A DNA stretch of 64,000 nucleotides, taken from Centrapalus pauciflorus. Lineage: Eukaryota; Streptophyta; Magnoliopsida; Asterales; Asteraceae. Below, piece by piece: positions 35,699 to 47,765 of the stretch. The notes beneath the pieces were generated by a model. It worked only from the letters and a program-made list of their open reading frames with translations, did not search any database and was not told the DNA's origin. The stretch spans positions 1 through 64,000 of the forward strand of contig JAANYP010002675.1 in the NCBI GenBank assembly GCA_020465985.1. Direction: 5' to 3'. The position numbers and the translations under genes were made by a program. Position 1 is the stretch's first letter. Every line of letters starts with the position of its first letter.

Positions 35699-38600
35699 GA
35701 GTTAACTACAGGTCTCAACAACAAGTGGTTCTTCGAAAGTGGTTGCTCAAGGCACATGACTGGGGAAAGGAGTCTGCTCACAGACTTCAAGGGAGGGAAC
35801 AAGGGTTTTGTATCATTTGCTGGGAACAAAGGAGGAAATATCACTGGAACAAGAACGATTACTACTGGGACTATCACACTTGATCAAGTATATCACGTTG
35901 ATAGACTTTCTCACAATCTCATTAGTGTCTCTCAGATCTGTGATAAGAAGAATTCAATGTTGTTTACTGATACTGAGGCGTTAGTGCTGAAGCCGGGATT
36001 CAAAATTCCTGAAGAGTGGATTATGATGAGAGCCCCAAGGAAGAACGATTTGTACATGCTGGACATGAACATCTCCGATTCATCGATGGGCACGATCTGT
36101 CTTTTGTCCAAAGCTTCAGAGACCGAATCAGTCTTATGGCACAGACGCATGGCACACTTGCACCTGAGAAAAATGAATTATATCACTAAACATGGACTGG
36201 TGCAAGGTGTCCCGATGAAGAGGTTTCAGTTTGAAGACAAGTGTGTACCGTGCAAGAAAGGCAAACAACACAAGAAGTCACACAAGTCCAAGACTCAGAA
36301 CTCTATAGCTTCCACTTTCGATTTGTTGCATATGGACCTATTCGGACTTATCAACAAAAGGAGTATAGGTGGTAGTTGGTACTGTTTACTTATCACTGAT
36401 GATTTCTCATGATTTTCATGGGTTTTCTTTTTTAGGTACGAAGGACGAGACAGCTGCAAAGTTGATTGGGATCTTAGACCAAGTTGAAAACTCCTATGGG
36501 ACGAGGGTAAAACATATCAGGAGTGATAATGGAACATAATGTAAAAACACAGTAATTGGTGTATATTGCCTATCCAAAGGCATAGTGCATCAATTTAGTG
36601 CACCATATGAGCCACAACAAAATGGGGTGGCAGAACGCAAAAACAGAACTTTGATTGAGGCAGCAAGGACTATGCTCTCGAATTCAAAGCTTCCTACCAT
36701 GTTTTGGGGGGAGACAGTGAATACCAATTGTCATGTTCTAAATAGGGTCCTTACTGTCAAATCATTATACAAAACCTGTTATGAAGTTCTGAATAAATGA
36801 CCACCAAATTTAACTGGCTTCGAACCGTTTGGGGTACCGTGTACTTTAATGTAAACAAAACATCAACCTAAATTTGGTGAAAAGGCTGACGAAGGTTATT
36901 TCCTAGGTTATATGCCTAATTCACCAAACAAAAGGGTTTTTAACAAAACTAATGGTACGGTAGAAATTGTTTATAACATTGATGTAACAAGTTATACACA
37001 TGAACCCCAAACTGGTCCGGAATGGATATTTGATTATGAAAAATTGTTTGAATCATTTAACATTCTTTTGGATGGAAATGCAGGTACAATTGAAGAAGAT
37101 TTATCGTCATTACATCTGAATGAGGACAGTCAAAGTTTTCCAAAGGCAAGCATTCCATCTACTTCTGAGCCTACACCGATAGAAGATGGGTCTCCAGCAA
37201 TGAATGATTCTGAAATGCCTACAAACGAGAATCAGACTAATAATTCTAATTCCGAGCAAAGTAATCATGAGGATGAGAATGTAAGGTCTGAAGTCGTTCC
37301 CCCGTTAGGTGAAATAGGATCAACTTTAGGAGATAATCTTAGGGTCGATGAGATTGAAACATCTAGAATAAATAAGGATCATCCGGTTGAGAGTATCATA
37401 GGAAATCCAAATGCTGGTGTGAGAACTAGGAGTAGTTTGAATAACAACATGGTGCTGTTGTCGATGATTAATGACTCCGAGGCTTTTCATACTTGCCTTT
37501 ATTCGTGTTTTATCTCACAAGTAGAGCCGAAAAATGTGCAAATGGCACTGGAAGACAATTCTTGGGTTGAAGTGATTCAAGAAGAACTGTCACAATTCAG
37601 GAAGCTGGAAGTGTGGGAGTTAGTGACGTTACCTCGAGGAGAAGTTGCAATTGGAATCAAGAGGGTTTTTAAGTGCAAGAGAGATGATCGGGGTATTGTA
37701 ACTCGCAACAAGGCAAGGCTTGTCGTAAAGGGTTTCAACCAAGAAGAAGGAATCGATTACAATGAAGTGTTTGCGCCAGTGGCGAGGCTTGAGGCAATCC
37801 GCTTGTTTCTGGCCTTTGCGTCCTTCAAAGGTTTTAAAGTCTATTAACTCTATGTAAAGAGTGCCTTTCTGTATGGAAAGGTGAAGGAACTGGTGTACGT
37901 CAAACAACCGCCCGGGTTTACAGATCCAAAGTATCCAGACAGAGTGTATCATCTCGATAAGGCACTGTATAGATTACATCAAGCACCAAGGGCATGGTAT
38001 GAGACGATATCAACTCATCTTTTAGACAATGGGTTTGAAAAAGGGAGAATTGATAGTACATTGTTCGTGAAAAGGAAGGGAGAACATTTTATCTTGGTAC
38101 AAGTGTACATGGATGACATCATTTTTGGGTCATCAGACGAGCAGATGTGCAAAGATTTCGAGAAGGTGATGAAGTCGATGTTCGAGATGAGTGCTATGGG
38201 GGAGTTGAACTTCTTTCTGGGTTTGCAAGTTGAACAGAGGAAGCAGGGTATGTTTATCTTCAGACGAAGTATGTCTACGACATTCTAGATCGCTTCGGGA
38301 TGGAAGGAACAAAGCTGACAGCTCACTTTAGTACACCGATTTAAGTGAATCACAATCTCAGACCGGGTACAGAAAGTGATACTGATATGGATCCGACTTT
38401 ATATCGGGCCATGATCGGGTCACTTATGTATTTAACTGCTCCTAGGCCTGAAATTATGTTTGCTCTGTGTATTTGTGCTAGGTTTCAAGCAAATCCGAAA
38501 GAAATGCATATGAAAGCTGTGAAGCGGATTCTGAGATACCGCAAGTCGAAACCGAAGCTGGGACTTTGGTATCACACTGATGGTGATCTGGAATTGGATG

Positions 38601-39071
38601 CATTCACGGATTCAGATTATGGCGGTTTCAGCTTGAATCGAAAGTCAATAACTGGTGGTTGTCAGTTCCTTGGAGGGAGGCTCGTATCCTGGCAATGCAA
38701 GAAACAGACTTCGGTAGCTGTGTCAACGTGCGAGGCCGAATATGTAGCTACTGGTAGTTGCTGTTCATAGGTTTTATGGATACAACAACAATTGCGGGAC
38801 TACGATTTGACTTACACTCATACTCCCATTAGGATAGATTACCAATCTATTATTGCTATAACTAACAATCCAGTTAAACACAGTAAAACACAGTAAAACA
38901 AAGCACATAGACATAAGACAACATTTTATACGTGATTGTGCTGAAAAAAACTTAATAAAGCTGGTAAAAGTGGCAACAGAAGATAACACTGCTGATTTAT
39001 TTACTAAAGCTTTTGATAAGTCACGCTTTGAGTTGTTAGTTCAACTGAATGGTATGCGTAATCCAGAGTAA
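35699..39071 (+). pseudogene. pol: Copia-B' Pol: protease, integrase, RT, RNase H
   Basis: The protease motif is FESGCSRHMTG, with Glu in place of the catalytic Asp. Integrase follows: VLWHRRMAHLH, CVPCKKGKQHKKSH, LLHMDLFGL, IRSDNGT, GVAERKNRTLIE. RT shows WVEVIQEEL, KARLVVKGFNQEEGIDY, LVQVYMDDIIFGS; the catalytic pair is in a YMDD context. RNase H shows AFTDSDYGG, CEAEYVATG, ADLFTKAFD, ending NPE at 39071. Stops or frameshifts occur near 36412, 36540, 36800, 36856, 37847, 38288, 38345, 38770 and 38880, so no functional protein can be made. Confidence 0.9.
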
Positions 39072-41164
39072 CTTGACCTTAGTAGTTTTCTTTCTTTTTA
39101 TAGTAAGTTAGTAGTTAATTAGAATTTATTCCCTTTTACAAAAAGTTAGTAGGTTAGTTTAGTAACTTATCTTAATTATAAAAAACAAAAAAAGAAAGAG
39201 AGAAAACCATAAAAAGCTAAAACAAAAGAGAATGTCAGAAAATTGAGTTAAGTCTTAGAGACATAGGTTCAAAGTGATGAAAATTAGCAAAGTCTAAACA
39301 AACTCTAAGTGTTAAGCTTTCACACATAATGCACCATAAATTCTAAAGTGATGTACAATTTCTTGTTTGATGTGTTGGTAGGCATAATACACAAAGGAAA
39401 TCCTAACAGCTAATAAAATATTCAAGAAAAAGTCATATGTGTATCTAACTTAGATGTATGACCAAATGGTCTTAATTTCCATGTTAGAGACATACAGACA
39501 ATGATTCTAAATGAGGTATGCAAATTTTCTGGGGGATGTATAGCAACATCAAATACATCTTAAAGAAAATAATAATTTTGATAGAAAGGAGAGAGTCAAA
39601 ACAAGTCACTTTGTTGTACGTAAGTACAGACCTGTTACCACTGGTTTGACTCGAGTTAGCAAGATAAGTCGCTTTGTTGTACGTGAGTACAGACCTGTCA
39701 CCGCTGTCTTGCTAGCTTTAAATAAACTTTAAGATAAACTAAGACACTCTGTTGTATGTAAATACAGAACTGTGTCCGACGTTTGCCTTTTAATGAAAAT
39801 TTGCAATACCGAAAAGTTATAACCATTGTGTGTATGCCTTGATCATAGAAGTATGTCTAAGCATGGGACACGTAAGGTAGTTTCTTGATAAATAAAAAGG
39901 CCAAGGGATGTTTCAAAGTGTAAGATGTTTAAAGGGAAAATCATACCAACAATCGACTTGGAATGTATATCATGACAAACAATCAAAGGAATAAAAAATT
40001 CCTAAGTGTGAAAGTGAAATACTGAAAGTGCGTTTCACATCACTATCTGATTGAACCTTCTTTGACTATCTCGCAAAAATATTCTGTTAGTTTAGGTTGT
40101 GAATTATTAAAAGTAATTTTGAGTAGCTTAAGTTTAAATTTTATTCAAATATTACTTCACTTTATTTTATTTTACTTTATTTTATTTTATTTTATTTTAT
40201 TTTACTTTATTTTATTTTACTTTATTTTATTTTACTTTTATTCTAAGTAGGAAAAAGGTCAAACTTACTAGGAAGCATTTTTGGTTGAATAAACAAACTT
40301 TGCGTGAAAATCTATTGCTTGGTGTAAAGATTTTTGCAAGGTTGGTAAAATTCCGTTACACGAAAAAGTTAAAAAAGTTGAATTTTATTCAAGGATTTTC
40401 AAAATTTTCATTTAAAGTTCGAATTTAAGACAAAATCGAATTAAACTTCGAAGTTGTCAGTAAATTCGAATTTATGCCAAGTTCGAAGGTTGTTGGTATA
40501 AATAGGTCAACAGTGAATCATTTAATTCACCTACCTTCAATTTTATATCTTCGAACTTGTGACCGGTGATTTCGAACATATTCTTTCGAACTTCTCGTTT
40601 CGATTCTATTCCTATTTCACGAAGTTTTGCTCGTTGTTCTCGAACCTACTCACACACTTAGGTATAGTAATCACTATTATACAAAGTTTGGGTAGTTTAG
40701 GACTCTTTTATGGCAAAAAATCGACTTTATTTGAAGGTTTTTGGGTTTAAACTTTGTGGTACAAAATCACAAGTTTTAACCAGTGAAACTTCAAATAAAA
40801 CTCATATAACTTCGACTGAAACCCAATAGGACTAGTTGATACTTTTTCTGAGTCAAATAGGGTTAAAATCACGGATTTGAATTCGAAAGTGACCGACTTC
40901 GAACATGTTCATCATGTTCGAACTTGTCACAAGTTCGAACCTGTTGAAATATCTACAAGTTCAAAGTCAGTCAAATTCGAGTATATTCCTCGAATTTGTT
41001 TTAAATTCGAATGTCTTTATAATAAAAAAAAATTTCAAACTTGTAGAAATTCGAATGTGTTTGGATTTCGAACTGATGTAAGTTTGAAATTATGCAAATC
41101 CGAAATAAACAAGTTTCATCTTATTTTTCATTACTAGTATTAGTTGTTGTTTCTATGTGCAGAT
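39072..41164 (+). other. Copia-B' pol/env-like spacer
   Basis: About 2.1 kb without a gene. Three tandem-like units containing TTTGTTGTACGTAAGTACAG lie at 39607-39780. A (TTTTA)n-type tract is at 40158-40245. TTCGAA-rich words, including GTTCGAACTTGTCACAAGTT, crowd 40400-41060. At its end a T-rich tract and CTATGTGCAG (AG at 41161-41162) precede the ATG at 41165, resembling a 3' splice site. The minus-strand Copia-B spacer at 44780-46210 carries the same tandem units and TTTTA tract. Confidence 0.7.
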
Positions 41165-44164
41165 ATGGGTGATCGAGCTTTCTACAATAAACATAACATG
41201 GTTATGTCAGTAGATAGAGAGCTGCCTGAAGCTCAACCGTATCGTCATATGGTTGAATTTTTGTCGCAATCGCGGGTTGCTTATGCGTTGACTCACAATC
41301 TGCAGATTATTTTGTCGTACGTACGTCAATTTTGGGAGCATCTCCAGGTAGATTGCTCAGTGACGCCTACAGTATTACGTACAAGAGTTGGAGAACATCA
41401 TATTGTATTTTCAGCTGATATGCTTCGTTAAATCCTTCAGCAAGGCTCAGAGGACCAGGAGGCGGGGCTTATTGATTTTCCACTTCATATAAGGCAAGTG
41501 GCCTTTTTGCGAATGGGATACGCCCAAGATATTACCAAAGCCTCCTATGTGAAGAGTGGCTTAATTGGGCAATGGCGTTATTTGGTACATGTTTTTATGG
41601 TCTGTTTTGCGCCGAAAAAGGCCGGCTTTGATTACATTGTGTCCAAGATGCAATCGGCGGTGATAGCCTTAGTTTATAATAAGCGTTTCAGTTTTTCAGA
41701 GATGTTCTTCGGTGAGTTTGTGCATCAAATCACAGCTCCCGTCCGAGAAAGGTTTTTGACGTACCTGCGCTTCGCGATGATGATTATCCGTCACTTTTTG
41801 CCCAATCTACCTAATCTTCCAGACACTCATGGCGTGGCTATAATAGATAAAAGGATTTTTGCTGACTGCCAGTCGCATAATGCGTGAGGGCTGAGCAGGT
41901 CAGGCCATAGGTGGCACCTTTGTTTGGAGCCGTTATTGACCCAGATTTTATGGCTCCGGAAGGAGATAACTGGGCAGGTGAAGCTCCACAGCAGCAACAA
42001 CCACAACACCAACCACAACAGCAACAACAACAGCAACAGCCATGGCGTAGGAGGCAAAGAGCTCCGACAAGACAAATTCCGGCAGTTAGGCCATCCTCTA
42101 GTAGACAATCAGAATCTACGGCAGCAGGTCCATCAATGGACGCTGCAGGCCCGTCGAGTTCGGCCCTAGTTTTTTATCAGAGGGCGCAAACTCTAGAAGA
42201 GATATGGGCACAGGGGACTTCTTCGGAGCAAAACCTCGCTGAACAACTGGTTCAGGATGTTTTAGACCCTCCAGATGAGTTCAATGATATTTTTAAGGAA
42301 ATTGATGAATACCAGCCGCCTGAGGGTGAGGATATGGACACTGAGGTCCAGGTTGCAGGAGTTGCAGAAGAAGATAGAATGCAGACTGAGGCTGAGGGTC
42401 AAGCAGTGACTGCCTTCGAGTCTAGCTCTGATTATGATTCTGAGGAAATAGAAGAGGTTGAAGTTGTTGAACCTGCTAATCTGGCTGTCAGAATTGGCAG
42501 ATATGGATCGAGACTAATGGTCAGCAGACAAAAGATGACAATACGAGCAGGTAGCGATACAGAGGATGATGATTCTGATTTTGAAGAGGAAGACGAAGCT
42601 CCACTCGTGCCTAGGCATAGGGCGAGGCGGCATCGATTCATGCAGGGAGCTCCATCCACCTCTGCTCCTGAGCCTGTGTTACCGACTGCTCAACCAGCCA
42701 CCGCTCCATCAACATCCGCATCCATTCCTTCCACATCATCTACATTCACCGACAATCAGCGGTTCACAGATCTGCAAGGAAAGGTGGACTTCTAAACAGT
42801 CCAAAATTTTCAATTGACAATAGCAGTGAAAGAGCTTCAAGCGCCTAATGCCAGATTTGATCAGGAAAATGCCGATTTGCAAAAAACAGTAGCTGATCAA
42901 GCGCCTGAGATGAAGACAATGAAAACCCTCCTAGAGCAATTAATGAAAAATCTGCAAGCTCAGGGGGAGAATAGTTGCAGAGAAGCTGAGGTGTTGAGGA
43001 GAGAAGATGATGACAATGATCCCGATACTGAAAGAGAGAGTGAGCTAGCAGATCTTTCTTTAAAGACGGCTCATCAAGCTCAAATTCAGGGGGAGCCTGG
43101 ACAGTCGGGTGTTAGAGAAGGAAGCGAAGGCGAAGCCTTAAAGACAACTGAACATGATATGATTGAAGCTTTAATGGATCTTGACGATCAAGATGATTTT
43201 GAGTTTGATCAAGAAGAGTTAGAGGAAGGAGAATTTATTCCAGGAGAGGTTGTAGACTGAAAATCTGATGACGAGGTTGAAGAAGATAAAGACGACAATG
43301 TAGATGAAGTGATCATCCCGAAACAGCCTATCACAGAACAGTATGTGCATAATGATCAAAACGTGTTTGACATAGATGAGATTAAGTTAGCGTCTATGGA
43401 TGATTCCGAATCTGATACAGCTGATAAAGAGCAAACCAGAGAAGATCTGATAAAGCTTTGGTTAAAGGAAGAGAAGAAAACAGATCTAAAGATGAAGAAG
43501 AAAATGAGAGTACCAAGTGCTGGAAATCTCTCAGGTGGAATCTTAAGCTGGTTCTTTGATAGAGAACTGCAGCTATTCGTGCTAAAGAGAAGAGATGGAC
43601 TTCAGTTTTTGAGGCGAACATTGAAGGTGTTTAACACACTGCCCAAGTGTGAAGTGAAAGAGTTGGCTTGGAAGGAGTTAATCAATCTAGGAGACGACCC
43701 ATATGCTGAAGTATAGTTGCTAAGATCATACGAAGGGAGGGTCGATCTGGAAGGTTCGAAAGGCTCAAGCCTAGATCTGGAAAAAGAGTTGAAGATCCGT
43801 CAAGAGTAGATCCTCTCACTGGAAAGCCTTGGGCTAGGATCGTTTACAAGGAAGTCCGATGCCTCAAGAGAGTGCCGATGAAGCAATGCCACAGAATGTA
43901 CTGAAAAACATGAAGTGGTGGTACGTTGACAACGAGACGGCAGAAGCAGTTATGGAAGACTACGAGGACAAAGTGATTTTGAAAGTATATGATCCACTAC
44001 ATCTGATAAACTTATCTAAGGACGACCTGAGAAAGCTTCACGATCAGCCGATCTTCTTTCATGAAGGATGGAGATCAGAAGGTAGGAAGTTCCAAAAGGT
44101 AGTTAGAGTTTGTATAGATCAGGGATTTTATGCTGGTAGTAGTTTATATAGCTCTAGTACTTAG
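41165..44164 (+). pseudogene. Copia-B' env-like third ORF
   Basis: It starts at the ATG at 41165 (MGDRAFYNKHNM). The first roughly 240 residues match the conserved N-terminal block of the Copia-A env-like ORF: YRHMVEFLSQSRVAYALT, YVRQFWEHLQ, QWRYLVHVFMVCFAPKKAG, FSFSEMFFGEF. A Gln-rich run, an acidic Ser/Glu-rich stretch (DTEDDDSDFEEEDEAP), a coiled-coil-like Gln/Leu segment and a C-terminal domain (LPKCEVKELAW, INLGDDPYAEV, VYDPLHLINLSKDDL) follow. I see no signal peptide or membrane anchor. Stops or frameshifts near 41429, 41885, 42793, 43258, 43714 and 43850 break it. The role is unknown. Confidence 0.75.
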
Positions 44165-44194
44165 ACAAAATATAAATAGTTAGAAGATATCGTC

Positions 44195-44205
44195 AAGGAG
44201 GAGTC
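44195..44205 (+). promoter_or_regulatory. Copia-B' polypurine tract
   Basis: AAGGAGGAGTC abuts the LTR start TGTTAGTGC; one base is changed relative to Copia-B. Confidence 0.75.
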
Positions 44206-44779
44206 TGTTAGTGCATCCTGTGTGACGATAGCAGTCTAAGTATAGACAATATGTTGTAATAGTCAAATTTCTTCGTAATGGCATTTAAATATGTGCTTGA
44301 TATATGTTTGTTAGATGTTTGATAATGTATGTTTGATATTGATTGTATGTATGTTTGAACTTGGTTGTAATTGATGTGTTACAATAAGTTCAAACATAAG
44401 TTCAAAGATAAGTTCAAACATAAGTTCAAAGATCATGGTTCGAACTTATGGAGGACAACTTTGAAAGGCCTTGGGCTTAGTCGAACTTGTCCTGGGCAAG
44501 TTCGAACCAGGGGTTATAATTAAGGGTTAATCCATTTTAATTTAGAGACTTTTGCAAAATTCGAAGAGTGATTAGTGCAGAGGCGATCTCGAACTTGCAA
44601 GGAGATTGAGTGTTTGTTTTTGGAGAGAATCACGTGTCGGGGCGTTTTAGTGTTCGTCTATCACAGTGTGTGTCTCCATGTTTCGTGTGCGTGGTCTATC
44701 CGTCAAACCGCTAACGAGGATTCCGCACTCGTTGGACGGCGTCGCATCAAGATAGGATCCGTAGGAAGGCGACCTTACA
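44206..44779 (+). repeat. Copia-B' 3' LTR
   Basis: 574 bp, from TGTTAGTGCATCC to GCGACCTTACA, homologous to the Copia-B LTRs in opposite orientation. Instead of the palindrome array it has four direct repeats of ATAAGTTCAAA (about 44382-44435) and a TTCGAACTTATG site. It represents a diverged subfamily. Confidence 0.88.
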
Positions 44780-46210
44780 TCCTAATAGGTTCAAATCGAG
44801 TTTATAAAGGTTCCATTATGAGATTTATATCCTAAAACCTAGAGTTATAAACTCTTTGTTAGTCGGACATCAAAAGCCCCTATTAACCGTTTAAGATCCA
44901 AATAAAACTCTCCAATTAAGTTCGTACGAACTTAAGTTCGTGCGAACTTATGCCCATAAGTTCGTACAGACTTATTTTGTCACGAACTTAATTTTGAAGC
45001 TTGAAAAACTTTGGAAAATTTTCAACTTTTTCAACTTATCGCGGACACCTTACAATGGGCAGCTGATTATCACGCGTCTGTTCCAACTGGGACAAATCCA
45101 AGTATCTGACCTCGATCCTATTTATTAAAAATTTACCTAGTAAACTAAAATAAACTAAACTAAAATAAAATAAAATAAAATAAAATAAAATAAATAAAAA
45201 TAAATTGCAAGAATTTAAAGATAAAATTACACAAACTAAAAATTTTTGCGAGAGTATCATAGAAGGTTCAATCAGATAGCTTTTCCAACGCACTTCAGGT
45301 GTTGCACTTTCACACTTTGGAATATTAGCATCCCTTTATTATTTGTTGTAACATACATACCATGCCGATTATTGGTATTGTTGTCCACTTAAATACGCAA
45401 CACTAGAATTTTCCTTTGGCCTTTTTATTTATCAAGAAATCACCTTACGTGTCTCACACTTAGACATACTTCTGTGATCAAAACAGACAAAATCATTATG
45501 ACTTTTTGGTATTTGCAATTCATCTTTAAAACGCAAACGTCGGACAGAGTTCTGTACTCACGCACAACAGAGTGTCTTAGTTTGTCTTAGGGTAGAGCAT
45601 TCTTCTTTTAATTAGCCAAGATAGCGGTAACAGGTCTGTACTTACGTACAACAAAGCAACATATCTTGATACATAAAGTCAAAACAGCGGTGACAGGTCT
45701 ATACTTACGTACAACAAAGCGACATGTCTTGACTTTCTTTACGATTCATGCTTGCTCTTAATTTAAGATGTATTTTGATAAAGACATACATCCCCCTGAC
45801 TGATTTACATACCTCACTCATAATTATGTATGTGAGTATCTAACCCAGAAATTAACACCTATTAGTCATACGTCTAAGTTGGTTACACATAGAACAATTT
45901 CTCGATTGTTTTATTGGCTTTTAGAAAAATCTTCATGTTTTATGCCTACCAACACATCCGAACACGAATATGTATATCACTTGAAGTTTATAGTGCATTA
46001 TGTGTGAAAGATTAACACTTAGAGTTTGTTAGATATCGTTAAGTCTCGTCATGTTGAACCTTTAACTCTAAAACCTCTCGTTTTTTTTTTCTCTTTTTTA
46101 TGTATTTTTTACTTTTTATAGTGCTTTTCTTCCTTCCTTTTTTTAAATAAATTAACTAGAAAAACAAAGTAAAAGCTAAAAATTAAGAAAAACTATCTAA
46201 AGAGGTCAGG
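44780..46210 (-). other. Copia-B spacer downstream of RNase H
   Basis: The minus-strand counterpart of 39072-about 40500. It contains three units of TTTGTTGTACGTAAGTACAG-like sequence (45538-45724), a TTTTA-type tract (about 45150-45200), and palindromic AAGTTCGTACGAACTTA words at 44918-44975. No gene. It breaks off at 44780 at the Copia-B' LTR. Confidence 0.75.
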
Positions 46211-47006
46211 TTATTCCGAACTTTGCATCTTGTTTAGTTGGACTAACAACTCAAAGCGTGATCTATCAAATGCTTTTGTGAACAGATCTGCATAGTTGTC
46301 TTCCGTTGACACTTTTACCGATTTAATCAGGTATTTCTCTGCACATTCACGAATAAAATGATGATGTATATCTATGTGCTTAGTCTTACTGTGCTTTACC
46401 AGATTATTGGTTATAGCTATCGTGGATTGGTTGTGTATCCTAATAAGAGTATGAGTATAAGTCAAACCGTAATCCCGCAATTATTGTTGTATCCACAGAA
46501 CCCGTGAACAACAGCTACCCGCAACTACATATTCGGCTTCGCATGTGGATATGGCTATCGAAGTCTGTTTCTTGCATTGCCAGGACACCAGTCTTCCTTT
46601 TAAGAATTGACAACCTCCCGTTGTTGACTTTCTGTTCAAGCTGCACCCTCCATAATCCGAGTCTGTGTAAGCTTCCAACTCAAGATCTCCAGCAGCATGA
46701 TACCAAAGTCCCAGCTTCGGTTTAGACATCAACAAGCATAATGTCAGGTCTGGAAGCAGTTAAATACATAAGTGACCCAATCATGGCTCGATATAACGTC
46801 GGATCCACATCAGTATCACTATCGGTACCCGGTCCGAGATTATGATTGACTTGAATTGGTGTGTTGAATTGTGTCGTGAGTTTTGTTCCTTCCATCCTGA
46901 AGCGCTCTAGTATTTCATAGACATACTTCGTCTGATGAATGAACATACCATCTTTTCATTGTTCAACTTGTAAACCTAGAAAGAAATTCAGCTCCCCCAT
47001 CGCACT
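46211..47006 (-). pseudogene. pol: Copia-B RT end and RNase H
   Basis: Continues the Copia-B pol across the Copia-A' insertion: AMGELNFFLGLQVEQ, then FIHQTKYVYEILERF, SLMYLTASRPDIM, then RNase H with AYTDSDYGG, CEAEYVVAGSCC, HFIRECAEKYLI and ADLFTKAFDRSRF, ending at 46211. Stops near 46964, 46725 and 46482 and small frameshifts disable it. RNase H would remove the RNA strand during reverse transcription. Confidence 0.88.
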
Positions 47007-47660
47007 TGTCAAGATCAAAATCACTTAAGATTGACTGGTTTTAATAGATCAGAGTTTAAACCAATAACATTGTTTTGAATCAAAGTCCAATTAAGAAGTT
47101 TGCGGAATAACACTTAACTGTTTTAAGAAAACTTTCAGAACAAATAAAGAACAGATATTCAAATAAACATAATCAATATCAGAACCTTTATATTGCCAAA
47201 ATCTTTGATTACAATCACCTCTAATCTGTTTTGATTAGACGAAGAACACAAATTGTTCTTAGAGTTTTACAACCTTAGAGGCTTGGGAAACTTATCAGAA
47301 TGCAATTACAATGAAAACTTTTAGCACCACGATTACAAAACTTACACACGATAGAAAGACCTAGTCTATCTATATTTATAGCCTTCTGATTTGTTTCCTT
47401 GATGGACTCTGATTTCTCTGGTAGTAGATATGCTTGGAAGATCTTCAAATCTTGAAATATATGTCATTTCCTGAATTTCAGCACTTTCTGTTATCAATCT
47501 GTTGAGCAGCTTGAACTTTTAACTCTGGCAGCTTGAACTTTTGAACTAGCAGCTCGAGTTTGTTGAACTGGCAGCTCGAACTTTATAATTACACAAAAAT
47601 ACTACTAACAGCTTGAGAAATCTAACTAACAGCTTGACATACTTAGATTATTTCCCAACA
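47007..47660 (-). repeat. Copia-A' 3' LTR
   Basis: TG/CA-bounded and nearly identical to 55044-55698. On the minus strand the U3 part (47510-47640) holds many CAAGCTGYYAG-type words, followed by a TATAAATATA box at about 47371-47380. Confidence 0.95.
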
Positions 47661-47675
47661 ATCTCTCCCTAACTT
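47661..47675 (-). promoter_or_regulatory. Copia-A' polypurine tract
   Basis: On the minus strand AAGTTAGGGAGAGAT abuts the LTR start TGTTGGG. Confidence 0.8.
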
Positions 47676-47765
47676 AAATTCATTACACAAGACTTTAAGT
47701 TTCTATACAAATAAGGAAATAAAATAAAGTAAAACTGTTATATACAAACTAAGGCATCCAAAAAC

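Larger units (their letters stand above)
33650..44779 (+). mobile_element. Copia-B': inverted, 5'-truncated relative of Copia-B
   Basis: Plus-strand order: gag (from the middle), protease, integrase, RT, RNase H, spacer, env-like ORF, polypurine tract, 3' LTR. Its LTR is recognisably the same family as the Copia-B LTRs (same ends; internal GATAGCAGTCTA and CCGCACTCGTT). There is no 5' LTR. The left junction joins mid-gag to the mid-env of Copia-B in opposite orientation. The simplest history is insertion into the Copia-B spacer at 44780, followed by a deletion that removed the Copia-B' 5' part and the Copia-B env N-terminus. Confidence 0.88.

Noticed and set aside
41947..42060. Gln-rich run suggesting a host transcription factor
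   Set aside because: It is the low-complexity middle of the Copia-B' env-like ORF.
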